A stretch of 64,000 bases of DNA from NCBI RefSeq assembly GCF_004358425.1, contig NZ_CP037948.1:434001-498000 (forward strand), in the 5' to 3' direction. The DNA is from Qipengyuania sediminis. Lineage in GTDB: Bacteria; Pseudomonadota; Alphaproteobacteria; Sphingomonadales; Sphingomonadaceae. A model generated the notes under the pieces. That model was given only the letters and a program-made list of their open reading frames with translations. It was not told where the DNA came from and made no database searches. Shown here in pieces: positions 36,194 to 49,249 of this stretch (its first letter is position 1; each line of letters opens with the position of its first letter). A program made the position numbers and the translations under genes.

Positions 36194-37858
36194 GTGCTGA
36201 CGCGTCTGTCCATCCGTAATGTCGTGCTGATCGAAGCGCTCGATCTGGAATTCGGGCGCGGGCTTGGCGTGCTGACGGGGGAGACCGGGGCGGGCAAGTC
36301 GATCCTGCTCGATGCGCTGGGGCTGGTGCTCGGCAACCGCGCCGACAGCGCGCTCGTCCGCGGCGGCGCGGACAAGGCCTCCGTCACCGCATGCTTCGAT
36401 TTCGCTCGATTCCCGGCCACCCTCGCCGAGGCTTTCGAAGAGGCGGGGATCGAGGTCGAGCCGGGCGAGCCGCTCGTCCTGCGCCGACAGGTAAAGGCCG
36501 ATGGCGGAAGCAAGGGGTGGATCAACGATCAGCCCGCGGGGGCGGGGCTGTTACGCGCCATTGCGGGCGCTCTGGTCGAACTTCACGGCCAGCACGACGA
36601 TCGCGGCCTCGTCAATCCCCGCGGCCATCGCCTGCTGCTCGACCGCTTTGCGGACGCGGACACCGCGGCTGTCGCGCGCGCCTGGGACAGCTGGCGCAGC
36701 GCCCAGGCGGCGCTCGCCACGGCGCGTGAGGCGGTGGATACCGCCCGCGCCGACCAGGACCTGCTGCTCGCGCATCTCGCCGAGCTCACCGCGCTCGAGC
36801 CCAAGGCGGGCGAGGAGGCACGGCTCGCCGGAGCGCGCGCCGCGATGCAGAAGGGCGAGCGGCTCGCCGGCGATCTCGAAGAGCTGCGCCATATATGGGA
36901 TGGTTCCGACAGTCCGCTCGCCGCGATGCGCGCCGCCGCCCGCCGATTGGATCGTGTCGCGCCTGAGCATCCGCTGCTGACCGAAGCGCTCGGTGCGCTC
37001 GATCGCGCGGTGATCGAGGCGGGCGAGGCGGAAGAGAAGCTGCGCGCCGCAGCCGAGGCACTGGAGTTCGATCCCGCCGCGCTGGAGGCGGCGGAAACAC
37101 GCCTGTTCGAACTGCGCGCGCTCGCCCGCAAGCATCGCTGCGAGGTGGATGAACTGCCCGAACGGATGCGCTCGATGCGCGCCGCGCTCGCGGCGATCGA
37201 GGGCGGGGAGGCCGAACTCGATGTGCTGGAAGGCGAAGCAGCGGCAGCGGCTGCGCGCTACCGCGATGCCGCGGCCAAGCTCGCGGCTCTGCGCGTGGCG
37301 GCGGCCGCGCGGCTCGACGCGGCGGTCGAGGCGGAACTCGCGCCGCTTAAGCTCGATGCAGCCCGCTTCCAGACCCGGATCGATCCGCTCCCCGAAGAGC
37401 GCTGGGGCCCCCACGGCACGGAGGCGGTCGAGTTCGTCATCGCCACCAACCCCGGGGCGCCCTTTGCACCGCTCAACAAGATCGCGAGCGGCGGGGAGCT
37501 CAGCCGCTTCATCCTGGCGCTCAAGGTCGCGCTGGCCGAGCGGGGCGGGGCGGCGACGGTGATCTTCGACGAAATCGACCGCGGCGTCGGCGGCGCCGTC
37601 GCAAGCGCGATCGGCGAACGGCTGGCGCGGCTGGCGGTGGACGGGCAATTGCTGGCGGTTACGCATTCGCCACAGGTCGCCGCACGCGGTCGCACTCATT
37701 ACCTTATCGCAAAGAGCTCGGAAGGCACGGTCACGCGCACGTCGGTCGCATTGCTCGACGACACGGGGCGGCAAGAGGAAATTGCGCGGATGCTGTCGGG
37801 CGCCGAGGTCACGCCGGAAGCGCGCGCGCAGGCCGATCGTCTCCTCGAGCGCGCGTGA
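36194..37858 (+). CDS. recN: DNA repair protein RecN
   Basis: SMC-like ATPase that acts early in double-strand break repair. The 554-residue protein has Walker A GVLTGETGAGKSILLDAL near residue 33, two long coiled-coil arms (about residues 155-240 and 265-370), the ABC signature IASGGELSRFILALKVAL and Walker B VIFDEIDRGVGG, followed by VTHSPQVAARG. The GTG start at 36194 gives MLTRLSIRNVVLIE. It lies between bamD and ligA in one direction. Confidence 0.96.
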   Translation: MLTRLSIRNVVLIEALDLEFGRGLGVLTGETGAGKSILLDALGLVLGNRADSALVRGGADKASVTACFDFARFPATLAEAFEEAGIEVEPGEPLVLRRQVKADGGSKGWINDQPAGAGLLRAIAGALVELHGQHDDRGLVNPRGHRLLLDRFADADTAAVARAWDSWRSAQAALATAREAVDTARADQDLLLAHLAELTALEPKAGEEARLAGARAAMQKGERLAGDLEELRHIWDGSDSPLAAMRAAARRLDRVAPEHPLLTEALGALDRAVIEAGEAEEKLRAAAEALEFDPAALEAAETRLFELRALARKHRCEVDELPERMRSMRAALAAIEGGEAELDVLEGEAAAAAARYRDAAAKLAALRVAAAARLDAAVEAELAPLKLDAARFQTRIDPLPEERWGPHGTEAVEFVIATNPGAPFAPLNKIASGGELSRFILALKVALAERGGAATVIFDEIDRGVGGAVASAIGERLARLAVDGQLLAVTHSPQVAARGRTHYLIAKSSEGTVTRTSVALLDDTGRQEEIARMLSGAEVTPEARAQADRLLERA

Positions 37859-37861
37859 TGA

Positions 37862-40607
<2,746 letters not shown>

Positions 40608-40626
<19 letters not shown>

Positions 40627-41504
40627 AGGATCGCCCAATCGCCCCGGACCAGCCTTCGCGCCAGGCGGAAGCCCGCACGGCGGCAGGCACGCCGCACCTC
40701 CCCCTCTTGCTCCACCAGCAGCCCTGCGAGCAGCACGCTGCCACCGGGCAGCACCGCGCGGGCGAAGGCGGGGGCGAGCGCGATCAGCGGCCGGGCGAGG
40801 ATATTGGCGATGAGGAGGTCGTAGGGCGCGCGCGCCTGCAAGACCGGCGCCGCCATCCCGTCCGCCACCGTCATCAGCAGCGCCCCCCGCCCTGCGCCGA
40901 GGGGCACATGGTTCGTGCGCGCATTGTCTTCGACCACGCCCGCGCACACCGGGTCGATGTCCGACGCCGTGGCAAATGCGCTCGGCCACAGTTTCAGCGC
41001 GGCGAAGGCGAGAAGCCCGGTGCCGGTGCCGATGTCCGCGAGATTGCGCACCACCAGCCCCTCGCGGCGCATCCGCTCGAGCATCATGAGGCAGCCCGCG
41101 GTGGTCGCATGCTGTCCGGTGCCGAACGCCTGGCTGGCGGGGATGACGAGATCCACCGCCTCATGGTCCGCGGGATGGTCGGGCGTGCGGACATGGAAGC
41201 GCCCGGCGCGGATCGGCGCCATGCCCTTCTGGCTCTCGGTCACCCAATCGGCATCGGGCAACCGTTCGAGCGTGAAGCGGGGCGGGTCTGCGGCGAAAAG
41301 CCCGCCGATCGCCCGCCGGTCCGCGGCACTCGGCTTGCGAGGAAGGTAGGCGTCGAGCCGCCACTCGTCCGGCTTCTCCTCGGACACCTCGAACCCGGCA
41401 AGACCGATGCTGTCGTCCCAGTCGGGTAAGGCCTCCTGCGCCACCAGCGCCGCCTCGATCGCGCCCTTCGGGCCGAAGGCGGTGAGCTTCCACGCCTCAG
41501 CCAC
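40608..41504 (-). CDS. prmA: Ribosomal protein L11 methyltransferase
   Basis: SAM-dependent enzyme that trimethylates ribosomal protein L11. The 298-residue protein has a variable N-terminal substrate-recognition domain and a Rossmann domain with AFGTGQHATTAGCLMMLE, the SAM site LADIGTGTGLLAFAAL, DIDPVCAGVVEDNARTN and the catalytic-region motif YDLLIANILARPLIAL. GTG 41504 overlaps the stop of the upstream metallo-beta-lactamase gene by 8 bp, so the two are co-transcribed. Confidence 0.93.
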
Positions 41505-42411
41505 CGCCCGCCTCCGAGGCAAGCCGCGCGTCGAGCCGGGCGGAGGCCCGGGCGGCATAGGCGCGGCACCCGCCGGTATAGATCAACGGGGCCGCGCCGC
41601 TGAGCCGCTCACGCAGCGCGGCGGCGGCGGGGTGCGGGGCGAGCAGGATGTCGCACGGCCAGTCTGCGACTTTGGCGATACCTTCGCGGAACGCCGCAAC
41701 GAGCGCGGGACGGTCGGAAAAGCGATAGCCTTCCGCGCTGATCGGATTGAGGCTGTCGGCGTAAACTATCTGCTTGCAGCGTCCGCCTTCGCACGCGGGC
41801 CAGGTCCAGCTCAGCGCACCGGGCGTATGGCCCGGGGTTGTAAGCGCGATGAAGCCGCGCTTGCGCAGTTCGGCGCGCCGCTGATCCGTCAGTACCTCGA
41901 TCCGGCCGGTTGCGGGCGGGAAGGGCGGATGCCCCGATGCCGCCTGCGGATCGTCGGCGGCGGGACGGCCGCTCACGAGCACTTGTACCGCCGGGGCGCT
42001 TGCCACGATCGTCGCGCCGGTAAGGTTCTGAAGGCGCGCGATCCCGCCAATATGGTCGAAATGCTCGTGGCTCATCAGTATGGTCTTCACGTCGTGTGGC
42101 TTGAAGCCCAGCGCTCGGATGTTCGCGTACACAAGCAGCGCCCCGTCATGGGTGCCGCTGTCGATCAGCGTGTGGCCATCGGGACTTGCGACCAGCAGCG
42201 CAGCAATGCCGCAGGTGCCGACGTAGTAAGTGCTGCCATGGATGTGGAACGGCGGGCCGGGCTCGTCCCATCCATCGCGCCCTTCGCACGCGGCCACCCA
42301 GGCGCGCTGACCAGGGGCAGCGTCCGCAAGCGGCGCCGCGGATGTCGTCGCACAGGCCGCCAGAAACACGCAGCCTAGCGCCGCCAGCAACATGCGCGCG
42401 ATGTAGGACAT
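41497..42411 (-). CDS. Subclass B3 metallo-beta-lactamase
   Basis: Predicted zinc beta-lactamase (or a B3-fold relative) exported to the periplasm. The 304-residue protein has a signal peptide with a possible lipobox (CVFLAACATT). The B3 zinc ligands are all in place: HEHFDH gives H115, H117, D119 and H120, TTPGHTPGALSWTW gives H195, and LLAPHP gives H260. YADSLNPISAEGYRFSD matches the B3 active-site serine region. The usual HAHFDH has Glu in place of Ala. ATG 42411 fits the signal peptide but lacks a ribosome-binding site, while ATG 42567/42570 has one (AAGG) and would add repeat-encoded residues. No integron or IS lies nearby, so it appears chromosomal and intrinsic. Confidence 0.87.
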   Translation of the reverse strand: MSYIARMLLAALGCVFLAACATTSAAPLADAAPGQRAWVAACEGRDGWDEPGPPFHIHGSTYYVGTCGIAALLVASPDGHTLIDSGTHDGALLVYANIRALGFKPHDVKTILMSHEHFDHIGGIARLQNLTGATIVASAPAVQVLVSGRPAADDPQAASGHPPFPPATGRIEVLTDQRRAELRKRGFIALTTPGHTPGALSWTWPACEGGRCKQIVYADSLNPISAEGYRFSDRPALVAAFREGIAKVADWPCDILLAPHPAAAALRERLSGAAPLIYTGGCRAYAARASARLDARLASEAGGG

Positions 42412-42433
42412 GGACCGGGTGTTACACGGTCCA
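42411..42433 (-). promoter_or_regulatory. Palindrome touching the metallo-beta-lactamase start codon
   Basis: TGGACCG at 42411-42417 and CGGTCCA at 42427-42433 form a perfect 7-bp inverted repeat with a 9-bp spacer. On the minus strand the 3' arm ends with the A of the ATG 42411 start codon. It may be an mRNA hairpin or an operator. Confidence 0.45.
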
Positions 42434-42446
42434 GGAAAAGAAAACG

Positions 42447-42585
42447 TCCCCTTGCGCGCAGCGGGCGTTACCTTGCGCGCCGAAGCGTTGCCTTGCTTCT
42501 TCCGCGCGGCACCTTGCGCCGACGCGCCGTCGCCTTGCGCGCGAGAAGTGTTCCCTTGTGCCGCCATCATGTCACCTTGCCGCCT
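42447..42585 (-). repeat. Seven 21-bp-phased GCAAGGNRAC motifs
   Basis: On the plus strand CTTG occurs at 42451, 42472, 42492, 42513, 42534, 42555 and 42576, with spacings of 21, 20, 21, 21, 21 and 21 bp. On the minus strand each is part of a conserved motif (R/C)CAAGGNRAC, with only the third-last base varying in one copy, and most are preceded by GCG. The intervening sequence is not conserved. The array lies in the leader of the B3 metallo-beta-lactamase gene. The single 20-bp step changes the reading frame, so conservation is at nucleotide level as much as at protein level. Confidence 0.7.
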
Positions 42586-42651
42586 TCCGCTCCGCCCATT
42601 CCTACGACGAACCATAAAGGTTAACTTGAACGTAGGAAAGTGCTTTTTGGT

Positions 42652-43362
42652 TTAACGGACATAGCTCGCGCCGTTCACGTCGAGCGTGGCCCCGGTCATG
42701 CTCGGCGGGGCATCGAGCGCGCAGAAGGCGATGATCGCGGCGACCTCCTCCGGCGTCGCCACGCGGCCGAGCGGGATGTCAGCGAGAAGTCCCGGCCCGC
42801 CGCGGCTCGCGAGGTAATCGCCCGCCATTGCGGTATCGGTAAAGCCGGGCGCGATGGCGAAGCTGAGGATACCTGCCGGGGCATATTGCCGCGCGATCGT
42901 CTTGTGCAGCGCCAGCATCCCCCCCTTTGCCGCGGCATAGTGCCAATGATCGGGCGAATCGCCACGGTGGCCCGCGCGGCTGGCGACATGGACGATGCGC
43001 CCCGCCGCCCCGCGCGCCTGCCAATGCTTCACCGCGAGGCGGCTGAGGGCCGCGGCGCTGGTGAGATTGACGCGCAGCGTCTCTTCCCATGCAGCGTGCC
43101 AGTCCTCATGCGAGCGATCGATCGGGTTGGCATCGAAAACGCCGGCGTTGTTGACCAGCACCTCGATCGCGCCGCCTGCCCTGTCGAGCGCCGCCTGCCA
43201 CAGCGCCTCCGCCGCGCCAGGCGCGCCAAGCTCCGCGGCAAGAGTGTCCCCGTCGGTAGCCTTGCGAGCCTGGCCGATCACGCGGTGTCCGCGCGCTTCC
43301 AGCGCCGCCCGGGCCGCCGCGCCGATGCCACGGCTGGAGCCGGTCAGAAGGATGATCGCCAT
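42652..43362 (-). CDS. SDR-family oxidoreductase (FabG-like)
   Basis: A 236-residue short-chain dehydrogenase. It has the NAD(P) loop LLTGSSRGIGAAARAAL near residue 6, VLVNNAGVFDANP, the catalytic YAAAKGGMLALHKTIARQY (Tyr and Lys four apart) and IAPGFTDTAMAG, then the terminal MTGATLDVNGASYVR. It resembles FabG or 3-oxoacyl-ACP reductase-like SDRs, but the substrate is unknown. ATG 43362 has no clear ribosome-binding site. It is divergent from sdhC and lies upstream of the metallo-beta-lactamase gene on the same strand, separated by 240 bp. Confidence 0.85.
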   Translation of the reverse strand: MAIILLTGSSRGIGAAARAALEARGHRVIGQARKATDGDTLAAELGAPGAAEALWQAALDRAGGAIEVLVNNAGVFDANPIDRSHEDWHAAWEETLRVNLTSAAALSRLAVKHWQARGAAGRIVHVASRAGHRGDSPDHWHYAAAKGGMLALHKTIARQYAPAGILSFAIAPGFTDTAMAGDYLASRGGPGLLADIPLGRVATPEEVAAIIAFCALDAPPSMTGATLDVNGASYVR

Positions 43363-43462
43363 GCAGGGTCTATTCGAGAAATGACACGGCTTGTCGAGGC
43401 CGACTGCCTTGCGCCGGGCGGCGCGCGCGTTAAGGGGGGCGGGTTCCGCACAAGCAAGAGAC

Positions 43463-43855
43463 ATGTCCATGGCCGAGCGCCCCATCGCCCCCCATCTGCA
43501 GGTCTGGAAATGGGGCGGGCATATGGTCGCTTCCATCCTGCACCGGATCACCGGCGATGGCATGGCGCTGGTCGGTCTCGCTGTGCTGCTGTGGTGGCTC
43601 GGCGCGCTGGCGGGCGGGGCAGACAGCTTCGCGACCTTCCGCGAAGTGATGGGCAGCCCGCTCGGCATCGTGGTGCTGGTGGGCCTATCCTGGGCCTTCT
43701 TCAGCCATCTTTCGACCGGCATCCGCCATTTCTTCCTCGACATCGGTTCGGGCTACGACCTTCGCACCAACAAGGTCTGGTCGCTCGGCGCGCCCGCGAT
43801 CGGGGTGCTGCTCACCATCGCCTTCTGGGCGGTGGTGTTGGTGAAGGGGGCCTGA
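43463..43855 (+). CDS. sdhC: Succinate dehydrogenase cytochrome b556 subunit
   Basis: Haem-binding membrane anchor of complex II. The 130-residue protein has the SdhC start [26 protein letters not shown] with the conserved SxxxR quinone-site region, and three transmembrane helices (about 35-55, 69-88, 108-127). The haem-ligand histidine region is [18 protein letters not shown] 43469 is an alternative start. It is first in sdhCDA; the gene for the Fe-S subunit is elsewhere, at 22 kb. Confidence 0.93.
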   Translation: MSMAERPIAPHLQVWKWGGHMVASILHRITGDGMALVGLAVLLWWLGALAGGADSFATFREVMGSPLGIVVLVGLSWAFFSHLSTGIRHFFLDIGSGYDLRTNKVWSLGAPAIGVLLTIAFWAVVLVKGA

Positions 43856-43857
43856 CG

Positions 43858-44244
43858 GTGGCCAAGGGAACCGAACTCGGCCGCGTGCGCGGGCTCGGCA
43901 GCGCGCATCATGGGGCCGGCCACTGGATGAAGCAGCGCTTCACCGCGGTGGGCAATCTGGTGCTGGTGTCGTTCCTGGTGGTCAGCCTGGCCCTGCTGCC
44001 AAGTTACGATTACGCGACGATGCGGAACTGGGTGTCCGGCACCCTGACCGCACTGGCGCTCGCGCTGCTCATCGTCAGCGTGTTCTGGCACGCGCGGCTG
44101 GGCTTGCAGGTCCTGATCGAGGATTATGTCGATCACACCGGCAACCGCTTTGCGGTCATCACCCTTCTCAATCTCGCGACAGCCGGCGGGGCCATGTTCG
44201 GCCTCATCAGCCTGGCGCGCATCGCCCTTACCGGAGCCGCCTGA
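43858..44244 (+). CDS. sdhD: Succinate dehydrogenase membrane anchor subunit
   Basis: Second membrane anchor of complex II. The 128-residue protein begins [28 protein letters not shown], the alphaproteobacterial SdhD pattern, and has three transmembrane helices with [15 protein letters not shown], where the histidine and the aspartate-tyrosine pair contribute to the haem and quinone site. The GTG start is 3 bp after the sdhC stop, and the stop overlaps the sdhA ATG by 1 bp. Confidence 0.93.
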   Translation: MAKGTELGRVRGLGSAHHGAGHWMKQRFTAVGNLVLVSFLVVSLALLPSYDYATMRNWVSGTLTALALALLIVSVFWHARLGLQVLIEDYVDHTGNRFAVITLLNLATAGGAMFGLISLARIALTGAA

Positions 44245-46106
44245 TGGCGAACCCTGCCCCCCAGACACCTGACTCAACCCCTTCGGGCGCCGCGGCAACC
44301 GGCGCTGCCGGCGGCTATGCCATCGTCGACCATACCTATGACGTCGTGGTGGTGGGCGCCGGCGGATCGGGCCTGCGCGCGACGATGGGCGCGGCCGAAG
44401 CGGGGCTGAAGACCGCCTGCATCACCAAGGTGTTCCCGACCCGCAGCCATACCGTTGCGGCGCAGGGCGGGATCGCCGCGAGCCTTGGCAACAACAGCCC
44501 CGATCACTGGTCGTGGCATATGTACGATACCGTCAAGGGCTCGGACTGGCTGGGCGACCAGGACGCGATCGAATACATGGTGCGCGAAGCGCCGCAGGCG
44601 GTCTACGAGCTGGAGCACGCGGGCGTGCCCTTCAGCCGCAACGAGGACGGCACGATCTACCAGCGCCCGTTCGGCGGGCATATGCAGAACATGGGTGCGG
44701 GGCCGCCGGTCCAGCGCACCGCGGCCGCCGCGGACCGAACCGGCCACGCGATGCTCCACGCGCTCTACCAGCAGAGCCTCAAATACGACGCGGACTTCTT
44801 CATCGAATATTTCGCGCTCGATCTGATCATGGCGGGCGGAAAATGCGTGGGCGTCATCGCCATGTGCCTGGATGATGGCGTCATCCACCGCTTCCGCGCC
44901 CATGCCGTGGTGCTGGCGACGGGCGGGTACGGGCGCTGCTACTATACCGCCACCAGCGCGCATACCTGCACCGGCGACGGCGGGGCCATGGTGCTGCGCG
45001 CAGGATTGCCGCTGCAGGATATGGAGTTCGTCCAGTTCCACCCGACGGGGATCTATGGCGCGGGCGTGCTCATTACCGAAGGCGCGCGGGGGGAGGGCGG
45101 CTATCTCACCAACAGCGAGGGCGAGCGCTTCATGGAGCGCTATGCCCCGAGCGCCAAGGATCTCGCCAGCCGCGACGTCGTCAGCCGGTCGATGGCGCTG
45201 GAAATCCGCGAAGGGCGCGGGGTGGGGCCGGAGAAGGACCACATCTTCCTCCACCTCGACCATATCGATCCCGAAGTGCTCGCGCAGCGGCTGCCGGGCA
45301 TTACCGAAAGCGGCAAGATCTTCGCCGGCGTCGATCTTACCCGCCAGCCGTTGCCGGTGGTGCCCACCGTGCATTACAACATGGGCGGCATCCCCTGTAA
45401 CTATCACGGCGAAGTGATCGCGGGCGATCCGCAGGATGCCGAGCGGACCGTGCCGGGCCTCTTCGCGGTGGGCGAGGCGGCCTGCGTTTCCGTCCACGGC
45501 GCCAACCGCCTGGGCTCCAACAGCCTCATCGACCTCGTGGTCTTCGGCCGTGCGACGGGGCACCGGCTGCGCGACACGATCAAGCCGGGGGCCGCCCACG
45601 CCGAACTGCCCAAGGACAGCGCCGAGCTCGCGCTGACCAGGCTCGATCACTTCCGCCAGGCGAAGGGCGGCAGCCCCACCGCGCAGGTTCGCGCCGCGAT
45701 GCAGAAGGCGATGACCAGATACGCCGCGGTCTTCCGCGACAGCGCCGGGCTGGCCGAAGGCGTGCGCGAGCTTGCGGCGATCAATCGCCAGCTGGCCGAT
45801 GTCCATGTCACCGACCGCTCGCTGATCTGGAACAGCGACCTTATCGAGACGCTCGAGCTCGACAATCTCATGGCGCAGGCGAACGTGACCATGGTCAGCG
45901 CCGAAGCGCGCAAGGAAAGCCGCGGCGCCCACGCGCACGAGGATTTCCCCGACCGCGACGACGCCAACTGGATGAAGCACTCGCTCGCCTGGTTCGAAGG
46001 CTGGGGCGGGAGCGGCGGCGCGATCCGCCTGGGCTACCGCCCGGTGCACGAATACACGCTCACCGACGACATCGCCTATATCGCGCCCAAGAAGCGGGTG
46101 TATTGA
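44244..46106 (+). CDS. sdhA: Succinate dehydrogenase flavoprotein subunit
   Basis: FAD-containing catalytic subunit that oxidises succinate to fumarate. The 620-residue protein has the dinucleotide-binding [23 protein letters not shown], the covalent-FAD histidine in [12 protein letters not shown], the active-site blocks [22 protein letters not shown] and [12 protein letters not shown], and [21 protein letters not shown]. The N terminus is about 15 residues longer than usual. It is the last gene of sdhCDA and is followed by the Mn-catalase gene after 114 bp. Confidence 0.98.
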   Translation: MANPAPQTPDSTPSGAAATGAAGGYAIVDHTYDVVVVGAGGSGLRATMGAAEAGLKTACITKVFPTRSHTVAAQGGIAASLGNNSPDHWSWHMYDTVKGSDWLGDQDAIEYMVREAPQAVYELEHAGVPFSRNEDGTIYQRPFGGHMQNMGAGPPVQRTAAAADRTGHAMLHALYQQSLKYDADFFIEYFALDLIMAGGKCVGVIAMCLDDGVIHRFRAHAVVLATGGYGRCYYTATSAHTCTGDGGAMVLRAGLPLQDMEFVQFHPTGIYGAGVLITEGARGEGGYLTNSEGERFMERYAPSAKDLASRDVVSRSMALEIREGRGVGPEKDHIFLHLDHIDPEVLAQRLPGITESGKIFAGVDLTRQPLPVVPTVHYNMGGIPCNYHGEVIAGDPQDAERTVPGLFAVGEAACVSVHGANRLGSNSLIDLVVFGRATGHRLRDTIKPGAAHAELPKDSAELALTRLDHFRQAKGGSPTAQVRAAMQKAMTRYAAVFRDSAGLAEGVRELAAINRQLADVHVTDRSLIWNSDLIETLELDNLMAQANVTMVSAEARKESRGAHAHEDFPDRDDANWMKHSLAWFEGWGGSGGAIRLGYRPVHEYTLTDDIAYIAPKKRVY

Positions 46107-46220
46107 GCCCGTGCGGTAGGGGCGGCGGCCCGCCCCGTTCACGCTTGCGGTTTGTTTGTTCGGAGCGCACCTGCGCAAAGGTCACGTTGGTGTGGTGACC
46201 CCTAGGCCAGGAGACGCACC

Positions 46221-47180
46221 ATGTTCATGCACAACAAGCGTTTGCAATACACCGTCCGGGTCGCGGAACCGAATCCGCGCCTCGCCACCATGATGCTCGA
46301 ACAGTTCGGCGGCGCCGACGGCGAGCTGGCCGCGGCGATGCGCTATTTCACCCAAGGCCTGGGTGAGGACGATCCGGGCCGCAAGGACTTGCTGCTCGAC
46401 ATCGCGACCGAGGAGCTCAGCCATCTCGAGGTCATCGGCTCGATCGTCGCCATGCTGAACAAGGGCGTCAAGGCGAGCCTGGCGGAAGGCGCAATGGCGG
46501 AAGCCGAGCTCTACCGCGAGATCGGCGCGAGCGGCGTCAGCGCGAAGGAAGCGCTGCTGTTCGGCGGCGGGCCGGCGCTGATCGATTCCGCCGGCACGCC
46601 GTGGACCGCAGCCTATGTCGACAGCCGGTCCGAGCCGACCGCCGATCTGCGGTCGAACATCGCCGCGGAGAGCCGGGCGAAGATCGTCTACGAACGCCTC
46701 ATCAACATCACCGACGATCCCGGTATCAAGGAAGCGCTGGGCTTTCTCATGACCCGCGAGATCGCGCATCAGAAGTCCTTCGAGAAAGCGCTTTATGCGA
46801 TCGAAGACAATTTCCCTTCGGGCAAGCTCCCGGGAGTGGCGGCCTATGCCAGCGCCTACGTCAATGCCTCGCAGGGTGCAGGCGATATGGCGGGCCCCTG
46901 GAACAGCGGCGAGCAATGGGACCTGATCGACGGCGCAGATGTCGCCAAGCCGATGGATGGCGGCGACGGCACGGCGACGGTCGGGCTCGGCAGCGATGAC
47001 AGGCGCGTGGCCGAAGCCATGAAGGCGCGCACGATGTCCGACCCGAGCGCCAATCCCACCACGGGCGCCGATCTCGGCGCAGGGCCGGGTGCCGGGCGGA
47101 CGTCGGAGGGCGATCTCGGCGGGGCTGCGGACATCAAGGACGCCGTGAAGATGGCGCGGGAGATGCCGGTCCCCAATTGA
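46221..47180 (+). CDS. Manganese catalase
   Basis: Non-haem dimanganese catalase that breaks down hydrogen peroxide. The 319-residue four-helix-bundle protein has ligands in GADGELAAAMRYF (E35), DIATEELSHLEVIG (E65, H68), ESRAKIVYERL and MTREIAHQKSFEKAL (His). The last about 80 residues are a low-complexity tail rich in Gly, Asp and Ala, longer than in classical family members. AGGAG lies 9 bp before ATG 46221. The gene is flanked downstream by the large inverted repeat that precedes ccrM. Confidence 0.93.
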   Translation: MFMHNKRLQYTVRVAEPNPRLATMMLEQFGGADGELAAAMRYFTQGLGEDDPGRKDLLLDIATEELSHLEVIGSIVAMLNKGVKASLAEGAMAEAELYREIGASGVSAKEALLFGGGPALIDSAGTPWTAAYVDSRSEPTADLRSNIAAESRAKIVYERLINITDDPGIKEALGFLMTREIAHQKSFEKALYAIEDNFPSGKLPGVAAYASAYVNASQGAGDMAGPWNSGEQWDLIDGADVAKPMDGGDGTATVGLGSDDRRVAEAMKARTMSDPSANPTTGADLGAGPGAGRTSEGDLGGAADIKDAVKMAREMPVPN

Positions 47181-47197
47181 TCTTCCGCTTGCCGCTC

Positions 47198-47283
47198 GGG
47201 TGAGTCCTGCCGGACACACTGCCCGGATCAAGCTCGGCCGGAGCGATCTTGCCGCTTGACCCGGTGTCCGGTTCGACTCACCC
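47198..47283. repeat. Large GANTC-containing inverted repeat upstream of ccrM
   Basis: GGGTGAGTCCTGCCGGACAC at 47198-47217 faces GTGTCCGGTTCGACTCACCC at 47264-47283; 17 of 20 positions pair. An inner inverted repeat, CGGATCAAGC at 47224-47233 with GCTTGACCCG at 47254-47263, pairs at 9 of 10. Each outer arm carries one GANTC site (47202-47206 and 47275-47279). It lies between the Mn-catalase stop and the ccrM start. There is no T-run, so it is not a typical intrinsic terminator. Confidence 0.75.
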
Positions 47284-47293
47284 TTGTGGATAA

Positions 47294-49218
<1,925 letters not shown>

Positions 49219-49249
49219 CAAGCGCGGGGTCGCTGCCCATATGGGCGGC

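Noticed and set aside
42447..42585. CRISPR-like reading of the 21-bp-phased array
   Set aside because: Conserved units are only about 10 bp and the step is 21 bp, which is too short for repeat-spacer units. No cas genes are present.
47264..47283. GGTTCGACTC looked like a tRNA T-loop upstream of ccrM
   Set aside because: The flanking bases do not form the five-pair T stem and no D or anticodon arm precedes it. The stretch is the arm of a larger inverted repeat.
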